NCBI RefSeq assembly: GCF_025336525.1
Contig: NZ_JAOCZP010000001.1
Span: 1-64,000, forward strand
Reading direction: 5' to 3'
DNA from: Chelativorans salis
GTDB lineage: Bacteria > Pseudomonadota > Alphaproteobacteria > Rhizobiales > Rhizobiaceae
Length of the DNA: 64,000 bases
In this document: positions 55,433 to 64,000 of the stretch, in pieces
Position numbering within the stretch: position 1 is the stretch's first letter
Layout of the letters: each line of letters begins with the position of its first letter
Program-made: the position numbers and the translations under genes
Notes under the pieces: generated by a model
Told to the model about the DNA's origin: nothing
Databases searched by the model: none
Seen by the model: only the letters and a program-made list of their open reading frames with translations

Positions 55433-56557
55433 TCAGGCATTCGCCGAGAGACTGACGTTCCTCCCCGTCTCTCGGTCGAAGATGTGGACAGCCGTCTTGC
55501 GAGGGATAAGCCGGATACGGTCGTCGCGGATATCTTCGGGGTGGTACTGCTCGGAGGGCACAACGACGACGAGACGGATGTCGGCGATGTCGACGTAGAG
55601 ATAGACCTCGTGGCCCATGAACTCGACATGCGAGACGTGGCCCTCCAAAGCATTCTCCTCGTCGCTTGCCGCAATGCGCAGATGCTGCGGCCTGACGCCG
55701 AGAAGCACTTCGCCTCCGGTCACATCAAGGCGGCCGCCGACATCTTCGCCGAAGGTGAGCACCTGATCGGCCAGACGCACCCTAATGCCGCCGTTCACGG
55801 CGAGCGTACCCTCCATCAGGTTCATTTCCGGGCTGCCGATGAAGCCGGCCACGAAGGCGTTCTCAGGCCGGTTGTAGAGCGTGACGGGGTCCGCCACCTG
55901 CATGATGCAGCCGTCCTTCATCACGCAGATACGGTCACCCATGGTCATGGCCTCGGTCTGGTCGTGGGTGACGTAGACGACCGTCGAGGACTGCCCCTCG
56001 CGCTTCAGGCGCTTGTGCAGATCGGTGATGCGCACGCGCATGGAGGCGCGCAGCTTGGCGTCGAGGTTGGACAGAGGCTCGTCGAACAGGAAGACGTCGG
56101 GCTTCTTGATAAGCGCCCTTCCCACGGCCACCCGCTGCGCCTGGCCGCCCGAAAGCTGCTTCGGCAACCGGTCGAGCAGCGGATCGATCTCGAGGGTGTT
56201 CGCCACCGCCTTGGTGGCATCCTCGATCTCCGGCTTCGGCCGGCGCTTTAATTTCAGGCCGAAGGCCAGATTGCTGCGCACCTTCATGTGCGGGTAGAGC
56301 GCGTAGTTCTGGAACACCATTGACACGCCGCGCTGGCCCGGCGCCAGATTGTTGACGATCCTGTCGCCGATGCGGATCTCGCCGCCGGTGATGGTCTCCA
56401 GCCCGGCGATCATCCTGAGCGTCGTCGACTTGGCGCAACCGGACGGACCGACCAGCACCATGAACTCGCCGTCATCGACGTCGAGGCTGATGCCGTGTAC
56501 GGCCTTGAAGGAATTGGCGTAGACCTTTTCGAGGTTCCTGATCTGCAGGCGGGCCAT
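55433..56557 (-). CDS. togA: ABC transporter ATP-binding subunit (TogA-like, MalK family)
   Basis: 374 aa. Walker A GPSGCAKSTT near 38-47 has Ala in place of the more usual second Gly, a variant seen in several rhizobial sugar ABC ATPases. The signature LSGGQAQRVAVGRAL near 135, Walker B VFLFDEPLSNLDA and the switch His in VTHDQTEAMTMGD are intact. The C-terminal ~130 residues form the MalK-type OB-fold regulatory domain (GVRPQHLRI). It powers import with TogM and TogN. Confidence 0.9.
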   Translation of the reverse strand: MARLQIRNLEKVYANSFKAVHGISLDVDDGEFMVLVGPSGCAKSTTLRMIAGLETITGGEIRIGDRIVNNLAPGQRGVSMVFQNYALYPHMKVRSNLAFGLKLKRRPKPEIEDATKAVANTLEIDPLLDRLPKQLSGGQAQRVAVGRALIKKPDVFLFDEPLSNLDAKLRASMRVRITDLHKRLKREGQSSTVVYVTHDQTEAMTMGDRICVMKDGCIMQVADPVTLYNRPENAFVAGFIGSPEMNLMEGTLAVNGGIRVRLADQVLTFGEDVGGRLDVTGGEVLLGVRPQHLRIAASDEENALEGHVSHVEFMGHEVYLYVDIADIRLVVVVPSEQYHPEDIRDDRIRLIPRKTAVHIFDRETGRNVSLSANA

Positions 56558-56560
56558 GAC

Positions 56561-57466
56561 TTAACCTTTCACTCCACCGGTGGAGATCCCTTCGATGAAG
56601 TACTTCTGGGCCAGGAAGAACACGGTCAGCGCGGGCACCAGCGCCAGCACGGACATCGCCAGGATGCGGTTCCACTGGAACGCTTCGGTGGTGTCGATCG
56701 ACAGCTTCAGAGCCAGCGAGACGGGATATTTGTCGACCGAGGAGAGATAGATGAGCGGCCCCAGGAAATCGTTCATCGTCCACATGAACTGGAACAGGCA
56801 CACCGAGATCAGCGCCGGCGCCAGCATGGGCACAACGATATAGATCAGCGTCTGCAGCGTGTTGGCGCCGTCGACGCGGGCCGCCTCCTCCATGTCGCGC
56901 GGGATGGCGCGCAGGAACTGGATCAGCATAAAGACGAAGAAGGCATCGCCCGCAAAAGCCGAAGGCACCCACAGCGGCAGGAACGTGTCGAGCCAGCCGA
57001 GGTCGCGGAAGAGCAGATATTGCGGAATGCGGGTGACCACGTTGGGCAGGAGCAGCGTGGCGATCAGCGTGGCGAAGAGGATGCGCTTACCCGGAAACTC
57101 GAAGCGCGCGAAACCGTAGGCCACCGCCGCGCAGGAGATGGCGGTGCCGATGGTCTTCGGCAGGATGATGAGGAAAGTGTTCCAGAAGAAGGTGGCGAAG
57201 GTGTAGGGCGTGGAGGTCTTCCAGCCCTGGATATAGCCGTTCAGCGTCGGCTCCGACGGGATGAAGCCGGGATTGGCGAATATCTCCGTGTTGGTCTTGA
57301 AGGAAGCGCCGATCAGCCAGACGAGCGGATAGAGCATGAGGAAGCCCACCCCCGCCAGCAGCGCATAGCGGACAGCCGACGAGATGGCGTGCATGCGGCG
57401 GCCTTCGGCCAATGTACGCGCGGATTCGAGCTCGGGGGTGGTGCGGACGGTGATCTGCTCTGCCAT
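56561..57466 (-). CDS. togN: ABC transporter permease (TogN-like)
   Basis: 301 aa, six membrane helices. The permease coupling motif EAARVDGANTLQTLIYIVVPMLAPAL near 195-220 is complete. MalG-type topology with a long N-terminus (TTPELESARTLAEGRRMH). Three bases separate it from togA and two from togM. Confidence 0.9.
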   Translation of the reverse strand: MAEQITVRTTPELESARTLAEGRRMHAISSAVRYALLAGVGFLMLYPLVWLIGASFKTNTEIFANPGFIPSEPTLNGYIQGWKTSTPYTFATFFWNTFLIILPKTIGTAISCAAVAYGFARFEFPGKRILFATLIATLLLPNVVTRIPQYLLFRDLGWLDTFLPLWVPSAFAGDAFFVFMLIQFLRAIPRDMEEAARVDGANTLQTLIYIVVPMLAPALISVCLFQFMWTMNDFLGPLIYLSSVDKYPVSLALKLSIDTTEAFQWNRILAMSVLALVPALTVFFLAQKYFIEGISTGGVKG

Positions 57467-57468
57467 CG

Positions 57469-58353
57469 TCAGCTCCGCTTGTCGCCGGCGTAATAGACCC
57501 AGTGCCGCGACGACCAGAAGGCGATCAGCGTCAGCACCATGATGATGGCGAACAGCACCCAGGCAATCGCCGAGGCATAGCCCATGTCGAACTTCTTGAA
57601 GGCTTCTTCATAGATGTAGAGGGGCAGAAGGTAGGTCGATTTCAGCGGCCCGCCCTCGGTGATGACATAGGGGCCGTTGAACTCCTGGAAGGCCTGGACC
57701 ATCTGCATGATGAGGTTGAAGAAGATGACCGGCGTGATCAGCGGCAGGGTGATGTAGACGAAGGTGTGCCACTTGCCGGCGCCGTCGATCGCGGCGGCCT
57801 CGTAGAGCGTCTTATCGATGCTCTGGAGGGCCGCCAGGAAGATCACCATCGCCGAACCGAACTGCCACAGGCGCAAAAGCGTGATGGTGAAGAGGGCATT
57901 GCTCGGATCGCCGAACCAGTTCACCGGCTCGCCGCCGAAGGCGGTGATCGCCATGTTCACCAGCCCGGAATCGGCGAAGATGTAGCGCCACAGCACCGCC
58001 ACCGCGATCGATCCGCCGAGGATCGACGGCACATAATAGGCGGTACGGAAGAAGTTGATGAATTTCAGACGGTAGTTCAGGATGTAGGCGATGAAGAGCG
58101 CGAAGACGAGCTTCAGCGGCACCGTCATGAACACGTAGAGAAGTGTCACCGAGAGCGACTTGCGGAAGGTCCTGTCGCGGGTGAAGAGCTGGGTATAGTT
58201 ATCCAGCCCCGACCACTGCGGCGACCGCATCAGGTTATAGTCGGTGAAGCTCAGATAGAAGGACGCGACGAAGGGGATTGCCGTGAAGATCAGGAGCCCG
58301 GCGACATAAGGAGCGACGTAGGCCAGGCCGAGATACCTGCTGTCGCCGCCCAT
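57469..58353 (-). CDS. togM: ABC transporter permease (TogM-like)
   Basis: 294 aa, six membrane helices, MalF-type. The coupling motif EAAAIDGAGKWHTFVYITLPLITPVI is near 187-212. NLMRSPQWSGLDNYTQLFTRD is typical of TogM. First gene of the tog operon; its promoter lies in the gap to the divergent AraC gene. Confidence 0.9.
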   Translation of the reverse strand: MGGDSRYLGLAYVAPYVAGLLIFTAIPFVASFYLSFTDYNLMRSPQWSGLDNYTQLFTRDRTFRKSLSVTLLYVFMTVPLKLVFALFIAYILNYRLKFINFFRTAYYVPSILGGSIAVAVLWRYIFADSGLVNMAITAFGGEPVNWFGDPSNALFTITLLRLWQFGSAMVIFLAALQSIDKTLYEAAAIDGAGKWHTFVYITLPLITPVIFFNLIMQMVQAFQEFNGPYVITEGGPLKSTYLLPLYIYEEAFKKFDMGYASAIAWVLFAIIMVLTLIAFWSSRHWVYYAGDKRS

Positions 58354-58455
58354 CAGCGCATCCCGCCAATCGGGGTCCGACCGGAATGGGTCGCGGCGAC
58401 GCTTCTTCTATCTGCGAAATCATGCATGTCGATAGCACGCGACGATGCCGTCATC

Positions 58456-58478
58456 CGGGGTCGGTAGGCCGAACCCCG
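58456..58478. promoter_or_regulatory. Inverted repeat in the tog-araC intergenic region
   Basis: CGGGGTCGG-TAGG-CCGAACCCCG, paired arms with one bulged base, midway in the 240-base gap between the divergent togM and AraC genes. It may be the regulator's site. Confidence 0.35.
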
Positions 58479-58593
58479 TCCTCGACGCCGTCGATTCCTC
58501 CCAGAATGACGTATTTTTCGCGCTTGCCGCGATGATTGAAGCCAGTATCCTGCTGTGGAAGCCGGTTTGAAATTGACAAATCTGGAAAAAAGG

Positions 58594-59514
58594 ATGGACA
58601 AAATCGAAGGCGGTGTGCTGGCGGGCATCCCGGAGAACGCTCTTAAGCTCACCCTGACCCGCTCGGCCATCAAGATGCAGCACTCGCGCACCTGGCGCGT
58701 GGACAAGTCGAACAGCGTCCACGACCTTGTCATCTGCCTCACCGGCAGCGGCAGCTACATGGTCGACGACAGCGCCTATACGCTGACGCCCGGCGATGCG
58801 ATGCTGATCCCGGCAGGCAGCCGCTTCGTCGGCTGGCACGCTTCAGGCGAAGCCTATACGGGCGTCGCCCAGCACTTCACGCTCGACCTCTTCGGCAAGC
58901 ACGACCTCATCGCACAGATGCGCATCGACCGGGCAGTGCGTTTCTCGCGCTGGCCGCTGCTCGAACCGGTGGTGCGCTACTACCACGACATCGCGCCGGC
59001 ATCCTCGACGACGCTTCTCCAGCATCACCTCTTCATGTTCATCCTCATCGAGTTCCTGGAGGATGCCTTCATCGCCTGGAACGCGCAGCCCGTCAGCGCC
59101 GTGGGAAACGCCGATGGCATCTCGCTCGGCATCATGCTGGCGGCAACGCGCATCACAGCCGATCCGCTGGACGAGGACATCGCCGAGCGGGTGGTTGCCG
59201 AGGCCCCCTACAATCCGGACTATTTCAAGCGCGAGTTCCGCCGGCAGATCGGCTGGACACCGCGGAAATTCCAGGAGTTCAAGCGCATGGAGCGGGCAAT
59301 GAACCTGCTTGCCAGCGGCAACACGGTGAGTGAGACGGCCGCCCTCGTCGGCTATTCCGACGTCTACTACTTCTCACGTATGTTCAAACGCCACATCGGC
59401 ACCAGCCCCGCCGGTTACAAGCTCGCCGTGAAGGAGGGCCAGGACGGCAAGTTCCCTCGCGGGGAGGAGGACGGACAGGTCATCTATCCGCTGGTGGAGA
59501 GGGTGGAGGCGTAG
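58594..59514 (+). CDS. AraC-family transcriptional regulator of the pectin cluster
   Basis: 306 aa from ATG 58594, with GGAAAAAAGG upstream; a GTG 13 codons earlier has no ribosome-binding site. The N-terminal cupin sensor (TPGDAMLIPAGSRFVGWH) is followed by the double-HTH C-terminus: PYNPDYFKREFRRQIGWTPRKFQ, then VSETAALVGYSDVYYFSRMFKRHIGTSPAGYK near 250-280. Divergent from togMNAB, so it probably activates that operon in response to a uronate or oligogalacturonide. A tail of ~20 residues extends beyond the usual end. Confidence 0.9.
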   Translation: MDKIEGGVLAGIPENALKLTLTRSAIKMQHSRTWRVDKSNSVHDLVICLTGSGSYMVDDSAYTLTPGDAMLIPAGSRFVGWHASGEAYTGVAQHFTLDLFGKHDLIAQMRIDRAVRFSRWPLLEPVVRYYHDIAPASSTTLLQHHLFMFILIEFLEDAFIAWNAQPVSAVGNADGISLGIMLAATRITADPLDEDIAERVVAEAPYNPDYFKREFRRQIGWTPRKFQEFKRMERAMNLLASGNTVSETAALVGYSDVYYFSRMFKRHIGTSPAGYKLAVKEGQDGKFPRGEEDGQVIYPLVERVEA

Positions 59515-59616
59515 AGCGCGCTACCTATAGCGAAGCGTATTCATGACCGCCCGTCACCTCGGACAGCTTCCGCTACCGCTCCGGCTTCCGGAATGACGCG
59601 GGTGCCGCTCTTCATC

Positions 59617-60366
59617 TCACCGCGCCAGCCACCCTCCATCCACCGGCAGCACAGCGCCATGCACATAGGCCGCCGCGTCCGATGCCAAGAACACCGCCGC
59701 GCCGCCGATGTCTGAGGGCTCGCCCCAGCGCCCGGCCGGTATGCGTTCCACGATCGCCTCGTATCGTTCCTTGTCTTCGCGCAGGGCCTTGGTGTTGGAG
59801 GTTGCGATGTAGCCTGGCGCGATGGCGTTGACGTTGATCCCCTTGGCCGCCCATTCACAGGCGAGAAGCCGCGTGAGGCCGACGATGCCGTGCTTGGAGG
59901 CGGTGTAGGAGGCGACGCGGATGCCGCCCTGGAAAGAGAGCACCGAGGCAACGTTGACGATGCGCCCGCCCGTCCCGTGCGCGAGGGCGGCCCGCCCGAA
60001 GGCCTGCGACAGGAGGAAGGCGGACTTGAGGTTGACGTCGATCACCTCGTCCCAGTCGGCTTCCGCGAAATCCACCGCATCGGCACGGCGGATGATGCCG
60101 GCATTGTTGACGAGGATGTCGAGCCCCTGCCCTGCCACCTCCTCGACGGTCCGTGCGGCCGCCTTCGGATCGGCAAGATCGAGCGCCAACGGTTCGGCGC
60201 TGCCGCCGGCCGAATGAATGCGCTCTACGGTTTCGTCCATGGCGGACCGGCCGGCGCAGACCACGTGTGCGCCCGCCCAGGCGAGCGCCTCGGCGATCCC
60301 CTGGCCGATGCCCGTATTGGCGCCTGTCACCAGGGCGCGGCGGCCCGAAAGGTCGAACGGCTTCAT
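59617..60366 (-). CDS. kduD: 2-dehydro-3-deoxy-D-gluconate 5-dehydrogenase KduD
   Basis: 249 aa SDR. LSGRRALVTGANTGIGQGIA binds cofactor; NNAGIIRRADAVDF, SVLSFQGGIRVASYTASKHG (catalytic Tyr and Lys) and NAIAPGYIATSNTKALREDKER are characteristic of KduD. It reduces 2,5-diketo-3-deoxygluconate to KDG in the unsaturated-uronate pathway. The start ATG overlaps the stop of the kduI remnant (ATGA), showing they were once a coupled pair. Confidence 0.92.
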   Translation of the reverse strand: MKPFDLSGRRALVTGANTGIGQGIAEALAWAGAHVVCAGRSAMDETVERIHSAGGSAEPLALDLADPKAAARTVEEVAGQGLDILVNNAGIIRRADAVDFAEADWDEVIDVNLKSAFLLSQAFGRAALAHGTGGRIVNVASVLSFQGGIRVASYTASKHGIVGLTRLLACEWAAKGINVNAIAPGYIATSNTKALREDKERYEAIVERIPAGRWGEPSDIGGAAVFLASDAAAYVHGAVLPVDGGWLAR

Positions 60367-60470
60367 CGCATGCCTCCGATCTCCACGTCCTTGTAGTCGA
60401 CATTATCGCCGGCCATGCCCCGTATGAAGGTGTAGGAGGCCGTGCCGGCGCCGGAATGGACCCTCGGCGA
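60363..60470 (-). pseudogene. kduI: C-terminal remnant of kduI (5-keto-4-deoxyuronate isomerase)
   Basis: The frame ending in TGA 60365-60363 encodes SPRVHSGAGTASYTFIRGMA then GDNVDYKDVEIGGMR. This matches the C-terminus of KduI (IHSGVGTxxYxFIWGMAGENLDY from memory), including the conserved His. Upstream of this ~35-residue tail the similarity stops abruptly, a few bases from the udh stop codon. So about 240 N-terminal codons of kduI have been deleted, and udh was joined to the scar or the deletion ended there. No start codon serves this tail. Confidence 0.8.
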
Positions 60471-60474
60471 TCCG

Positions 60475-61272
60475 CTACTCTTCGCGGATTGGCTCCACCA
60501 CGAAGAGGCCGCCTTGATAATAGGCCTCCGGCGCGTCCTTGGCCGGCGGCGGCGCCTTGGCGTAGACCTCGTCGCGGTAGACGGCCGAGTTGTCCTTCGG
60601 CCGCCAGCCGAGATAGCTGACATGGCTGTTGTCCCACCAGCAATCGTCATTGTCTGAGACGCCGTAGATGACCGGACACCCGAGCCGCGGCACGGCGAAG
60701 ACCCGCTCGACCAGGGAGACGAAGTCGTCGGGGCTCAGCCACGTGGCCAGCATGCGCCGGTCGACAGGCTTCGGGAAGCACGAGCCGATGCGCACGAGCG
60801 CCGTCTCGATGCCGAAGCGATGGTGGTACATCTGCGCCAGCCCCTCGGCGAAGTGCTTGGAAACGCCGTAGAGCGTATCAGGCCGCGGCGGCGCCGTATG
60901 GTCGAGGTGCTGGTCCTGGGTGTAAAGCCCGATCACATGGTTGGAACTGGCAAAGAAGATGCGCTTGCAGCCCTTCTTGCGGGCGGCCTCGTAGAGGTGG
61001 AAGACGCCGTGGATGTTGGCGTTGGCGATGACCGAGAACTTGTCCTCAACCGACTGGCCGCCCAGATGCACAATGCCGTCGCATCCCTCCACCAGGAGTT
61101 CCACGGCCCTGGCATCGCCAAGGTCGCACTGGACGCATTCCTCGTTCGGCCCGGCGGGGCCGATGTCGGCGATGTCGGAAACGCGCAGCGTCTCGGCGAG
61201 ATGGCCAAGCCTCTGGCGGGCCATCTTGCCCAGCCCGCCGCCGGCACCGGTGAGGAGAAGTCGTTTCAGCAT
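60475..61272 (-). CDS. udh: Uronate dehydrogenase
   Basis: 265 aa from ATG 61272. Extended-SDR/epimerase fold: KRLLLTGAGGGLGKMARQRL, then PAGPNEECVQCDLGDARAV, DGIVHLGGQSVEDKF, FASSNHVIGLY, LYGVSKHFAE (Tyr-x3-Lys near 135) and LVRIGSCFPKP, all as in Agrobacterium Udh. It oxidises galacturonate or glucuronate to the aldarolactone, a second route for uronic acid use beside the Kdu path. It precedes the kduI scar and follows the TRAP genes in one transcription unit. Confidence 0.93.
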   Translation of the reverse strand: MLKRLLLTGAGGGLGKMARQRLGHLAETLRVSDIADIGPAGPNEECVQCDLGDARAVELLVEGCDGIVHLGGQSVEDKFSVIANANIHGVFHLYEAARKKGCKRIFFASSNHVIGLYTQDQHLDHTAPPRPDTLYGVSKHFAEGLAQMYHHRFGIETALVRIGSCFPKPVDRRMLATWLSPDDFVSLVERVFAVPRLGCPVIYGVSDNDDCWWDNSHVSYLGWRPKDNSAVYRDEVYAKAPPPAKDAPEAYYQGGLFVVEPIREE

Positions 61273-61298
61273 GGGAACTCTCATTGGAACAGATTGGC

Positions 61299-62576
61299 CT
61301 ATTGGAGAAGATTGGGCAGTGTCATCGATATGGCCGGAATATACGTCGTCAAAAGCAGCGCGACGAGGATGGCCAGATAGAACGGCCAAATCGTCTTCAC
61401 CGCGTCCTGTATCTTCACCCCACCGACGACGCAGCCGACGAACAGGCACGCCCCGACCGGCGGGGTGCACAGCCCCAGCCCAAGGTTCATCAGCATGATG
61501 ATGCCGAACTGCACCGGGTCAACCCCGATGGAGGCAGCCACCGGCAAGAAGATCGGCGTGCAAATGAGTATCAGCGCCGCCATGTCCATGATCATGCCCA
61601 GCGCCAAAAGGATGAGGTTGAGCATGAGCAGGATGACGAGCGGGTTATCGGAGACGACGGTAACCGCGCCGGCAAGCAGGTCCGGCACGCGGTAGAGCGC
61701 CAGGAGATAGGCGAAAGCGGAGGCACAGCCGACCAGGATCATCACCAGCGAGGTGGTGACAACCGACCTGAGCACCGCCACCTTGAAGTTCTCCCACGTC
61801 AGCTCGCGGTAGACCAGCGTCGTCACCGCAATCGCGTAGATGGCGCCGAAAGCGCCTGACTCCGTCACCGTCATGATGCCGGAGAGCACGCCGCCGACGA
61901 TGATGACGGCGGTGAAGAGGCCGGGAAGCGCGACGACGAAGCTCGTCGCCAGCACCGCCCAGCCCGGGAACGCCTCCCCTCCGTAGCCACGTTTGACGGC
62001 CACCAGATAAGCGGCAAGGCCAAGGCACACACACATCAAGATGCCGGGAATGATACCGGCGATGAAGAGCTTGGAGACAGAGACACCGCCTGCCGCCACG
62101 GCGAACAGGATCATGTTGTGGCTGGGCGGAATGACGATACCTGCAATGGAGGAAGTGACCGTCACATTCACATTATAATCAGGATCATAGCCCTTTTCCT
62201 TCATAACCGGAATCAGGATAGAGCCAAGTGCCGAGGTGTCGGCCACAGCCGAGCCGGAAATGCCCCCGAAGAGCATCGAGGAGGCCACGTTGACGACGCC
62301 CAGCCCGCCGCGCACCGAGCCAACGGCCGCCGCGGCGAGACGCACGAGCCTTGTCGCGATGCCCCCCTGCATCATCAGCTCACCGGCAAAGATAAAGAAA
62401 GGGATCGCGAGAAGCGAGAAGACCGAGATACCGGAGAGAATGCGCTGGAAGGCCACGAAAAGCGGCAGGCCCTCATAGAGGAAGCCGGCGACGGTGGCGA
62501 TGCCAAGTGCGAAGGCCACCGGCACGCCGGCGATCATCAGGCCGAAGAAGAGGCCGAAGAGTAGTGCCAGACCCAT
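61299..62576 (-). CDS. dctM: TRAP transporter large permease (DctM)
   Basis: 425 aa, about 12 helices. PFFIFAGELMMQGGIATRLVRLA, SMLFGGISGSAVADTSALGSILIP and GIVIPPSHNMI are DctM signatures, with LGLCTPPVGACLFVGC near the end. Na+-coupled import subunit. Adjacent to udh, so uronates are the likely substrate (inference). Confidence 0.93.
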   Translation of the reverse strand: MGLALLFGLFFGLMIAGVPVAFALGIATVAGFLYEGLPLFVAFQRILSGISVFSLLAIPFFIFAGELMMQGGIATRLVRLAAAAVGSVRGGLGVVNVASSMLFGGISGSAVADTSALGSILIPVMKEKGYDPDYNVNVTVTSSIAGIVIPPSHNMILFAVAAGGVSVSKLFIAGIIPGILMCVCLGLAAYLVAVKRGYGGEAFPGWAVLATSFVVALPGLFTAVIIVGGVLSGIMTVTESGAFGAIYAIAVTTLVYRELTWENFKVAVLRSVVTTSLVMILVGCASAFAYLLALYRVPDLLAGAVTVVSDNPLVILLMLNLILLALGMIMDMAALILICTPIFLPVAASIGVDPVQFGIIMLMNLGLGLCTPPVGACLFVGCVVGGVKIQDAVKTIWPFYLAILVALLLTTYIPAISMTLPNLLQ

Positions 62577-62592
62577 AGGGGCAGACCTTTTG

Positions 62593-63114
62593 CTAACGGC
62601 CCAATGCGCGAAGGCGGCGGTAGAGGCCAGTGGAGACGAAGAGAACCATCAGAACGCCGCAGACGACGAGCGGCGCGGCACGCCAGCTTTCCGAGAGGCC
62701 CAGAAGCGGTATCTTTCGGTTGAGATTCGTGGCGACGAGATGCCATCCCTGCCACGCCATGAAGGCGCCGAAGGCGATGAGCGCCACATCGGAAATTACC
62801 TCCATCACCCTGCGCGGCAGCTCCGGCATCGCTTCACGCACGAAGTCGATACTGAGATGCGTGTTGCGGCGGATACCGACCGCCGCCCCGAGAAAGGTCA
62901 CATAGGCGACGATCACAAGCGCCGCCTGCTCAACCCAGGTGGGAGTATTGTTGAGGATGTAGCGGCCGTAGACCAGCCAGCCGAAGATCACGATGAGGAT
63001 GACCAGAAGCACGCCGGCCACGCGGAGGCAGAGTTCGGAAGTCGCGTCCAGAAATCGCTCGACCGCATCCGCCTCGCCCGCCGCGTGGCCGGGCTGCCCC
63101 TGATCATCCTGCAT
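62593..63114 (-). CDS. dctQ: TRAP transporter small permease (DctQ)
   Basis: 173 aa from ATG 63114 with GGAGACAGG upstream. Four helices, with LLVILIVIFGWLVYGRYILNNTPTWVEQAALVIVAYVTFLGAAVGIRRNTHLSID containing the DctQ pattern (W-x-E-E/Q, G-x-R-x-x-H). It lies between dctP and dctM, the usual order. Confidence 0.9.
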   Translation of the reverse strand: MQDDQGQPGHAAGEADAVERFLDATSELCLRVAGVLLVILIVIFGWLVYGRYILNNTPTWVEQAALVIVAYVTFLGAAVGIRRNTHLSIDFVREAMPELPRRVMEVISDVALIAFGAFMAWQGWHLVATNLNRKIPLLGLSESWRAAPLVVCGVLMVLFVSTGLYRRLRALGR

Positions 63115-63174
63115 CACCTGTCTCCGCTGGAGGCCGAAATGTCGGCGCCTGCGGCGCCGACAGCGCTTCTCGAC

Positions 63175-64000
63175 CTATTCGGTTTCCTTGATCGCCTTGA
63201 TCATCGGCTCAAGGTCGGGGTTCTCCTCGATGAACGCGGCATAGATCGGCTCCATCGCCTTCTGGAAAGCCGCCTTGTCCTCGACCTCGTTGATGGTCAC
63301 GCCGGCTTCCTCGACCTCACTCCGGCTGGCCATGACCTGCTCGGTGAACAGCTTGCGCTGCGTTTCGGCCGACCTGATTGCCGCCTGGCGGACGATCTCT
63401 TGATCCTCCGGCGACAAGGCATCCCAGCTCGACTTGGCGATGCAGACGCATTCGGGAATGATCAAGTGATCGGTGATGGAGTAGTAACGCGCCACCTCGT
63501 AGTGACCCGTCGAATCGAACGAGGCGTAATTGTTCTCCGCGCCGTCGATCACCCCCGTCTTCAACGACTGGTAGACCTCACCGAAGGCCATGGGCGTGGC
63601 GTTACCGCCAAGCTCACCAACCATTCCGACGTAGAGATCGTTGTTCATGACCCGGATTTTGAGCCCTTTCACGTCCTCCGGATTCGCGATGGGACGCTTG
63701 GCATTGTAGAAGCTGCGCGAGCCTGAATCGTACCAGGCCAGCGACACCAAGCCATACTCTTCCATGCCCTCGGAAAACTGGGCTCCGATCTCGCCGTCCA
63801 TCACGCGGTACATGTGCTGAACGTCCTTGAACAGGAAGGGCAGCGAGACGACGTTGGTGACGGGGATGATCGGCCCCATCGGGCCCAAGTTGAAGTTGCC
63901 GAAATCGAGCGCGCCGTTGCGCGTCTGCTCGATCGCATCTGGCTGGTCGCCCAGCACCGCGCTGTCATAGACGGTTGCGGTGACACGGCCGTCCGTCTTC
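63175..64000 (-). CDS. dctP: TRAP transporter solute-binding protein (DctP), partial
   Basis: The frame runs off the right edge; about 275 C-terminal residues are in the window, without the signal peptide. LPFLFKDVQHMYRVMDGEIG, SGSRSFYNAKRPIANPEDVKGLKIRVMNN, TPMAFGEVYQSLKTGVIDGAENN are the DctP core, including the Arg that binds the substrate carboxylate (KIRVMNN). A sugar-acid substrate fits both family and context. Confidence 0.92.
   Translation of the reverse strand, partial: KTDGRVTATVYDSAVLGDQPDAIEQTRNGALDFGNFNLGPMGPIIPVTNVVSLPFLFKDVQHMYRVMDGEIGAQFSEGMEEYGLVSLAWYDSGSRSFYNAKRPIANPEDVKGLKIRVMNNDLYVGMVGELGGNATPMAFGEVYQSLKTGVIDGAENNYASFDSTGHYEVARYYSITDHLIIPECVCIAKSSWDALSPEDQEIVRQAAIRSAETQRKLFTEQVMASRSEVEEAGVTINEVEDKAAFQKAMEPIYAAFIEENPDLEPMIKAIKETE

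Overview
The window is GC-rich (low to mid 60s % by eye) and reads as a chromosomal segment of an alphaproteobacterium of the order Hyphomicrobiales (Rhizobiales), most likely near the Phyllobacteriaceae (Mesorhizobium/Chelativorans/Nitratireductor type). The basis is gene content: a MucR/Ros zinc-finger regulator, paired DUF1214/DUF1254 proteins beside a class A PBP, DUF2336, DUF1491, DUF5330, DUF6456, a DnaA-domain-IV-like orphan, a Rhizobium-type asparaginase, TogMNAB and a CtrA-type TTAA-N7-TTAA box. This is recognition of families, not a database search.

1-8720 is accessory DNA. On the minus strand lies a phage/GTA-like packaging module: a small-terminase-like protein, a large terminase, then two paralogous Cys-rich repeat proteins where a portal gene would be expected. 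The second paralogue runs off the left edge. Upstream of the terminases sits an intact IS1595-family element (4390-6778). Its 22-bp inverted ends and 8-bp target duplication can be read directly. It carries passenger ORFs, one with a HEPN-like R-N-x3-H motif. Beyond it come two very small genes and a lower-GC two-gene cassette (7269-8719) encoding a soluble protein and a four-helix membrane protein. A 21-bp imperfect inverted repeat encloses the ribosome binding site and start codon of that cassette. I consider this the best candidate for an undescribed (defence- or toxin-like) system.

8930-18570 is core-like: PBP1A, DUF1214 and DUF1254 proteins, DUF2336 behind a CtrA-like box, DUF1491, a PAS histidine kinase with a peptidoglycan-binding protein, DUF5330, SufE and MsrB. 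18794-24694 is a complete seven-gene Mrp cation/proton antiporter operon (mrpABCDEFG). 24973-27250 is a regulatory group: MucR, a small unknown gene, a DnaA-domain-IV-like protein and DUF6456. 27407-36017 holds oligopeptidase B, two cytochromes c, Fe/Mn superoxide dismutase, a class IV aminotransferase, a haloacid dehalogenase, an L,D-transpeptidase and a HerA-like ATPase. 36239-43038 holds methylmalonyl-CoA mutase (mutAB), a CorA transporter, a decayed cation-efflux gene, a YqeY protein and carA. 43043-47768 has a DUF2937 protein, a zinc metallopeptidase, a NUDIX hydrolase, asparaginase, DUF3750 and an SDR. 48154-51903 is the choline-to-glycine-betaine operon betIAB with a likely BetI operator, preceded by a run of GC-rich hairpins. 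tRNA-Pro(CGG) follows, with a small lipoprotein and a strikingly AT-rich orphan membrane protein next to it.

52832-64000 is a pectin/oligogalacturonide utilisation cluster on the minus strand: a TRAP transporter (the solute-binding gene runs off the right edge), uronate dehydrogenase, a decayed kduI tail, kduD, then togMNAB with a GH105 unsaturated-uronyl hydrolase. A divergent AraC regulator lies between the two halves. Oligogalacturonides would enter via Tog, be cleaved by GH105 and pass to KDG via KduD. The KduI isomerase step is broken here and must be supplied elsewhere or bypassed.
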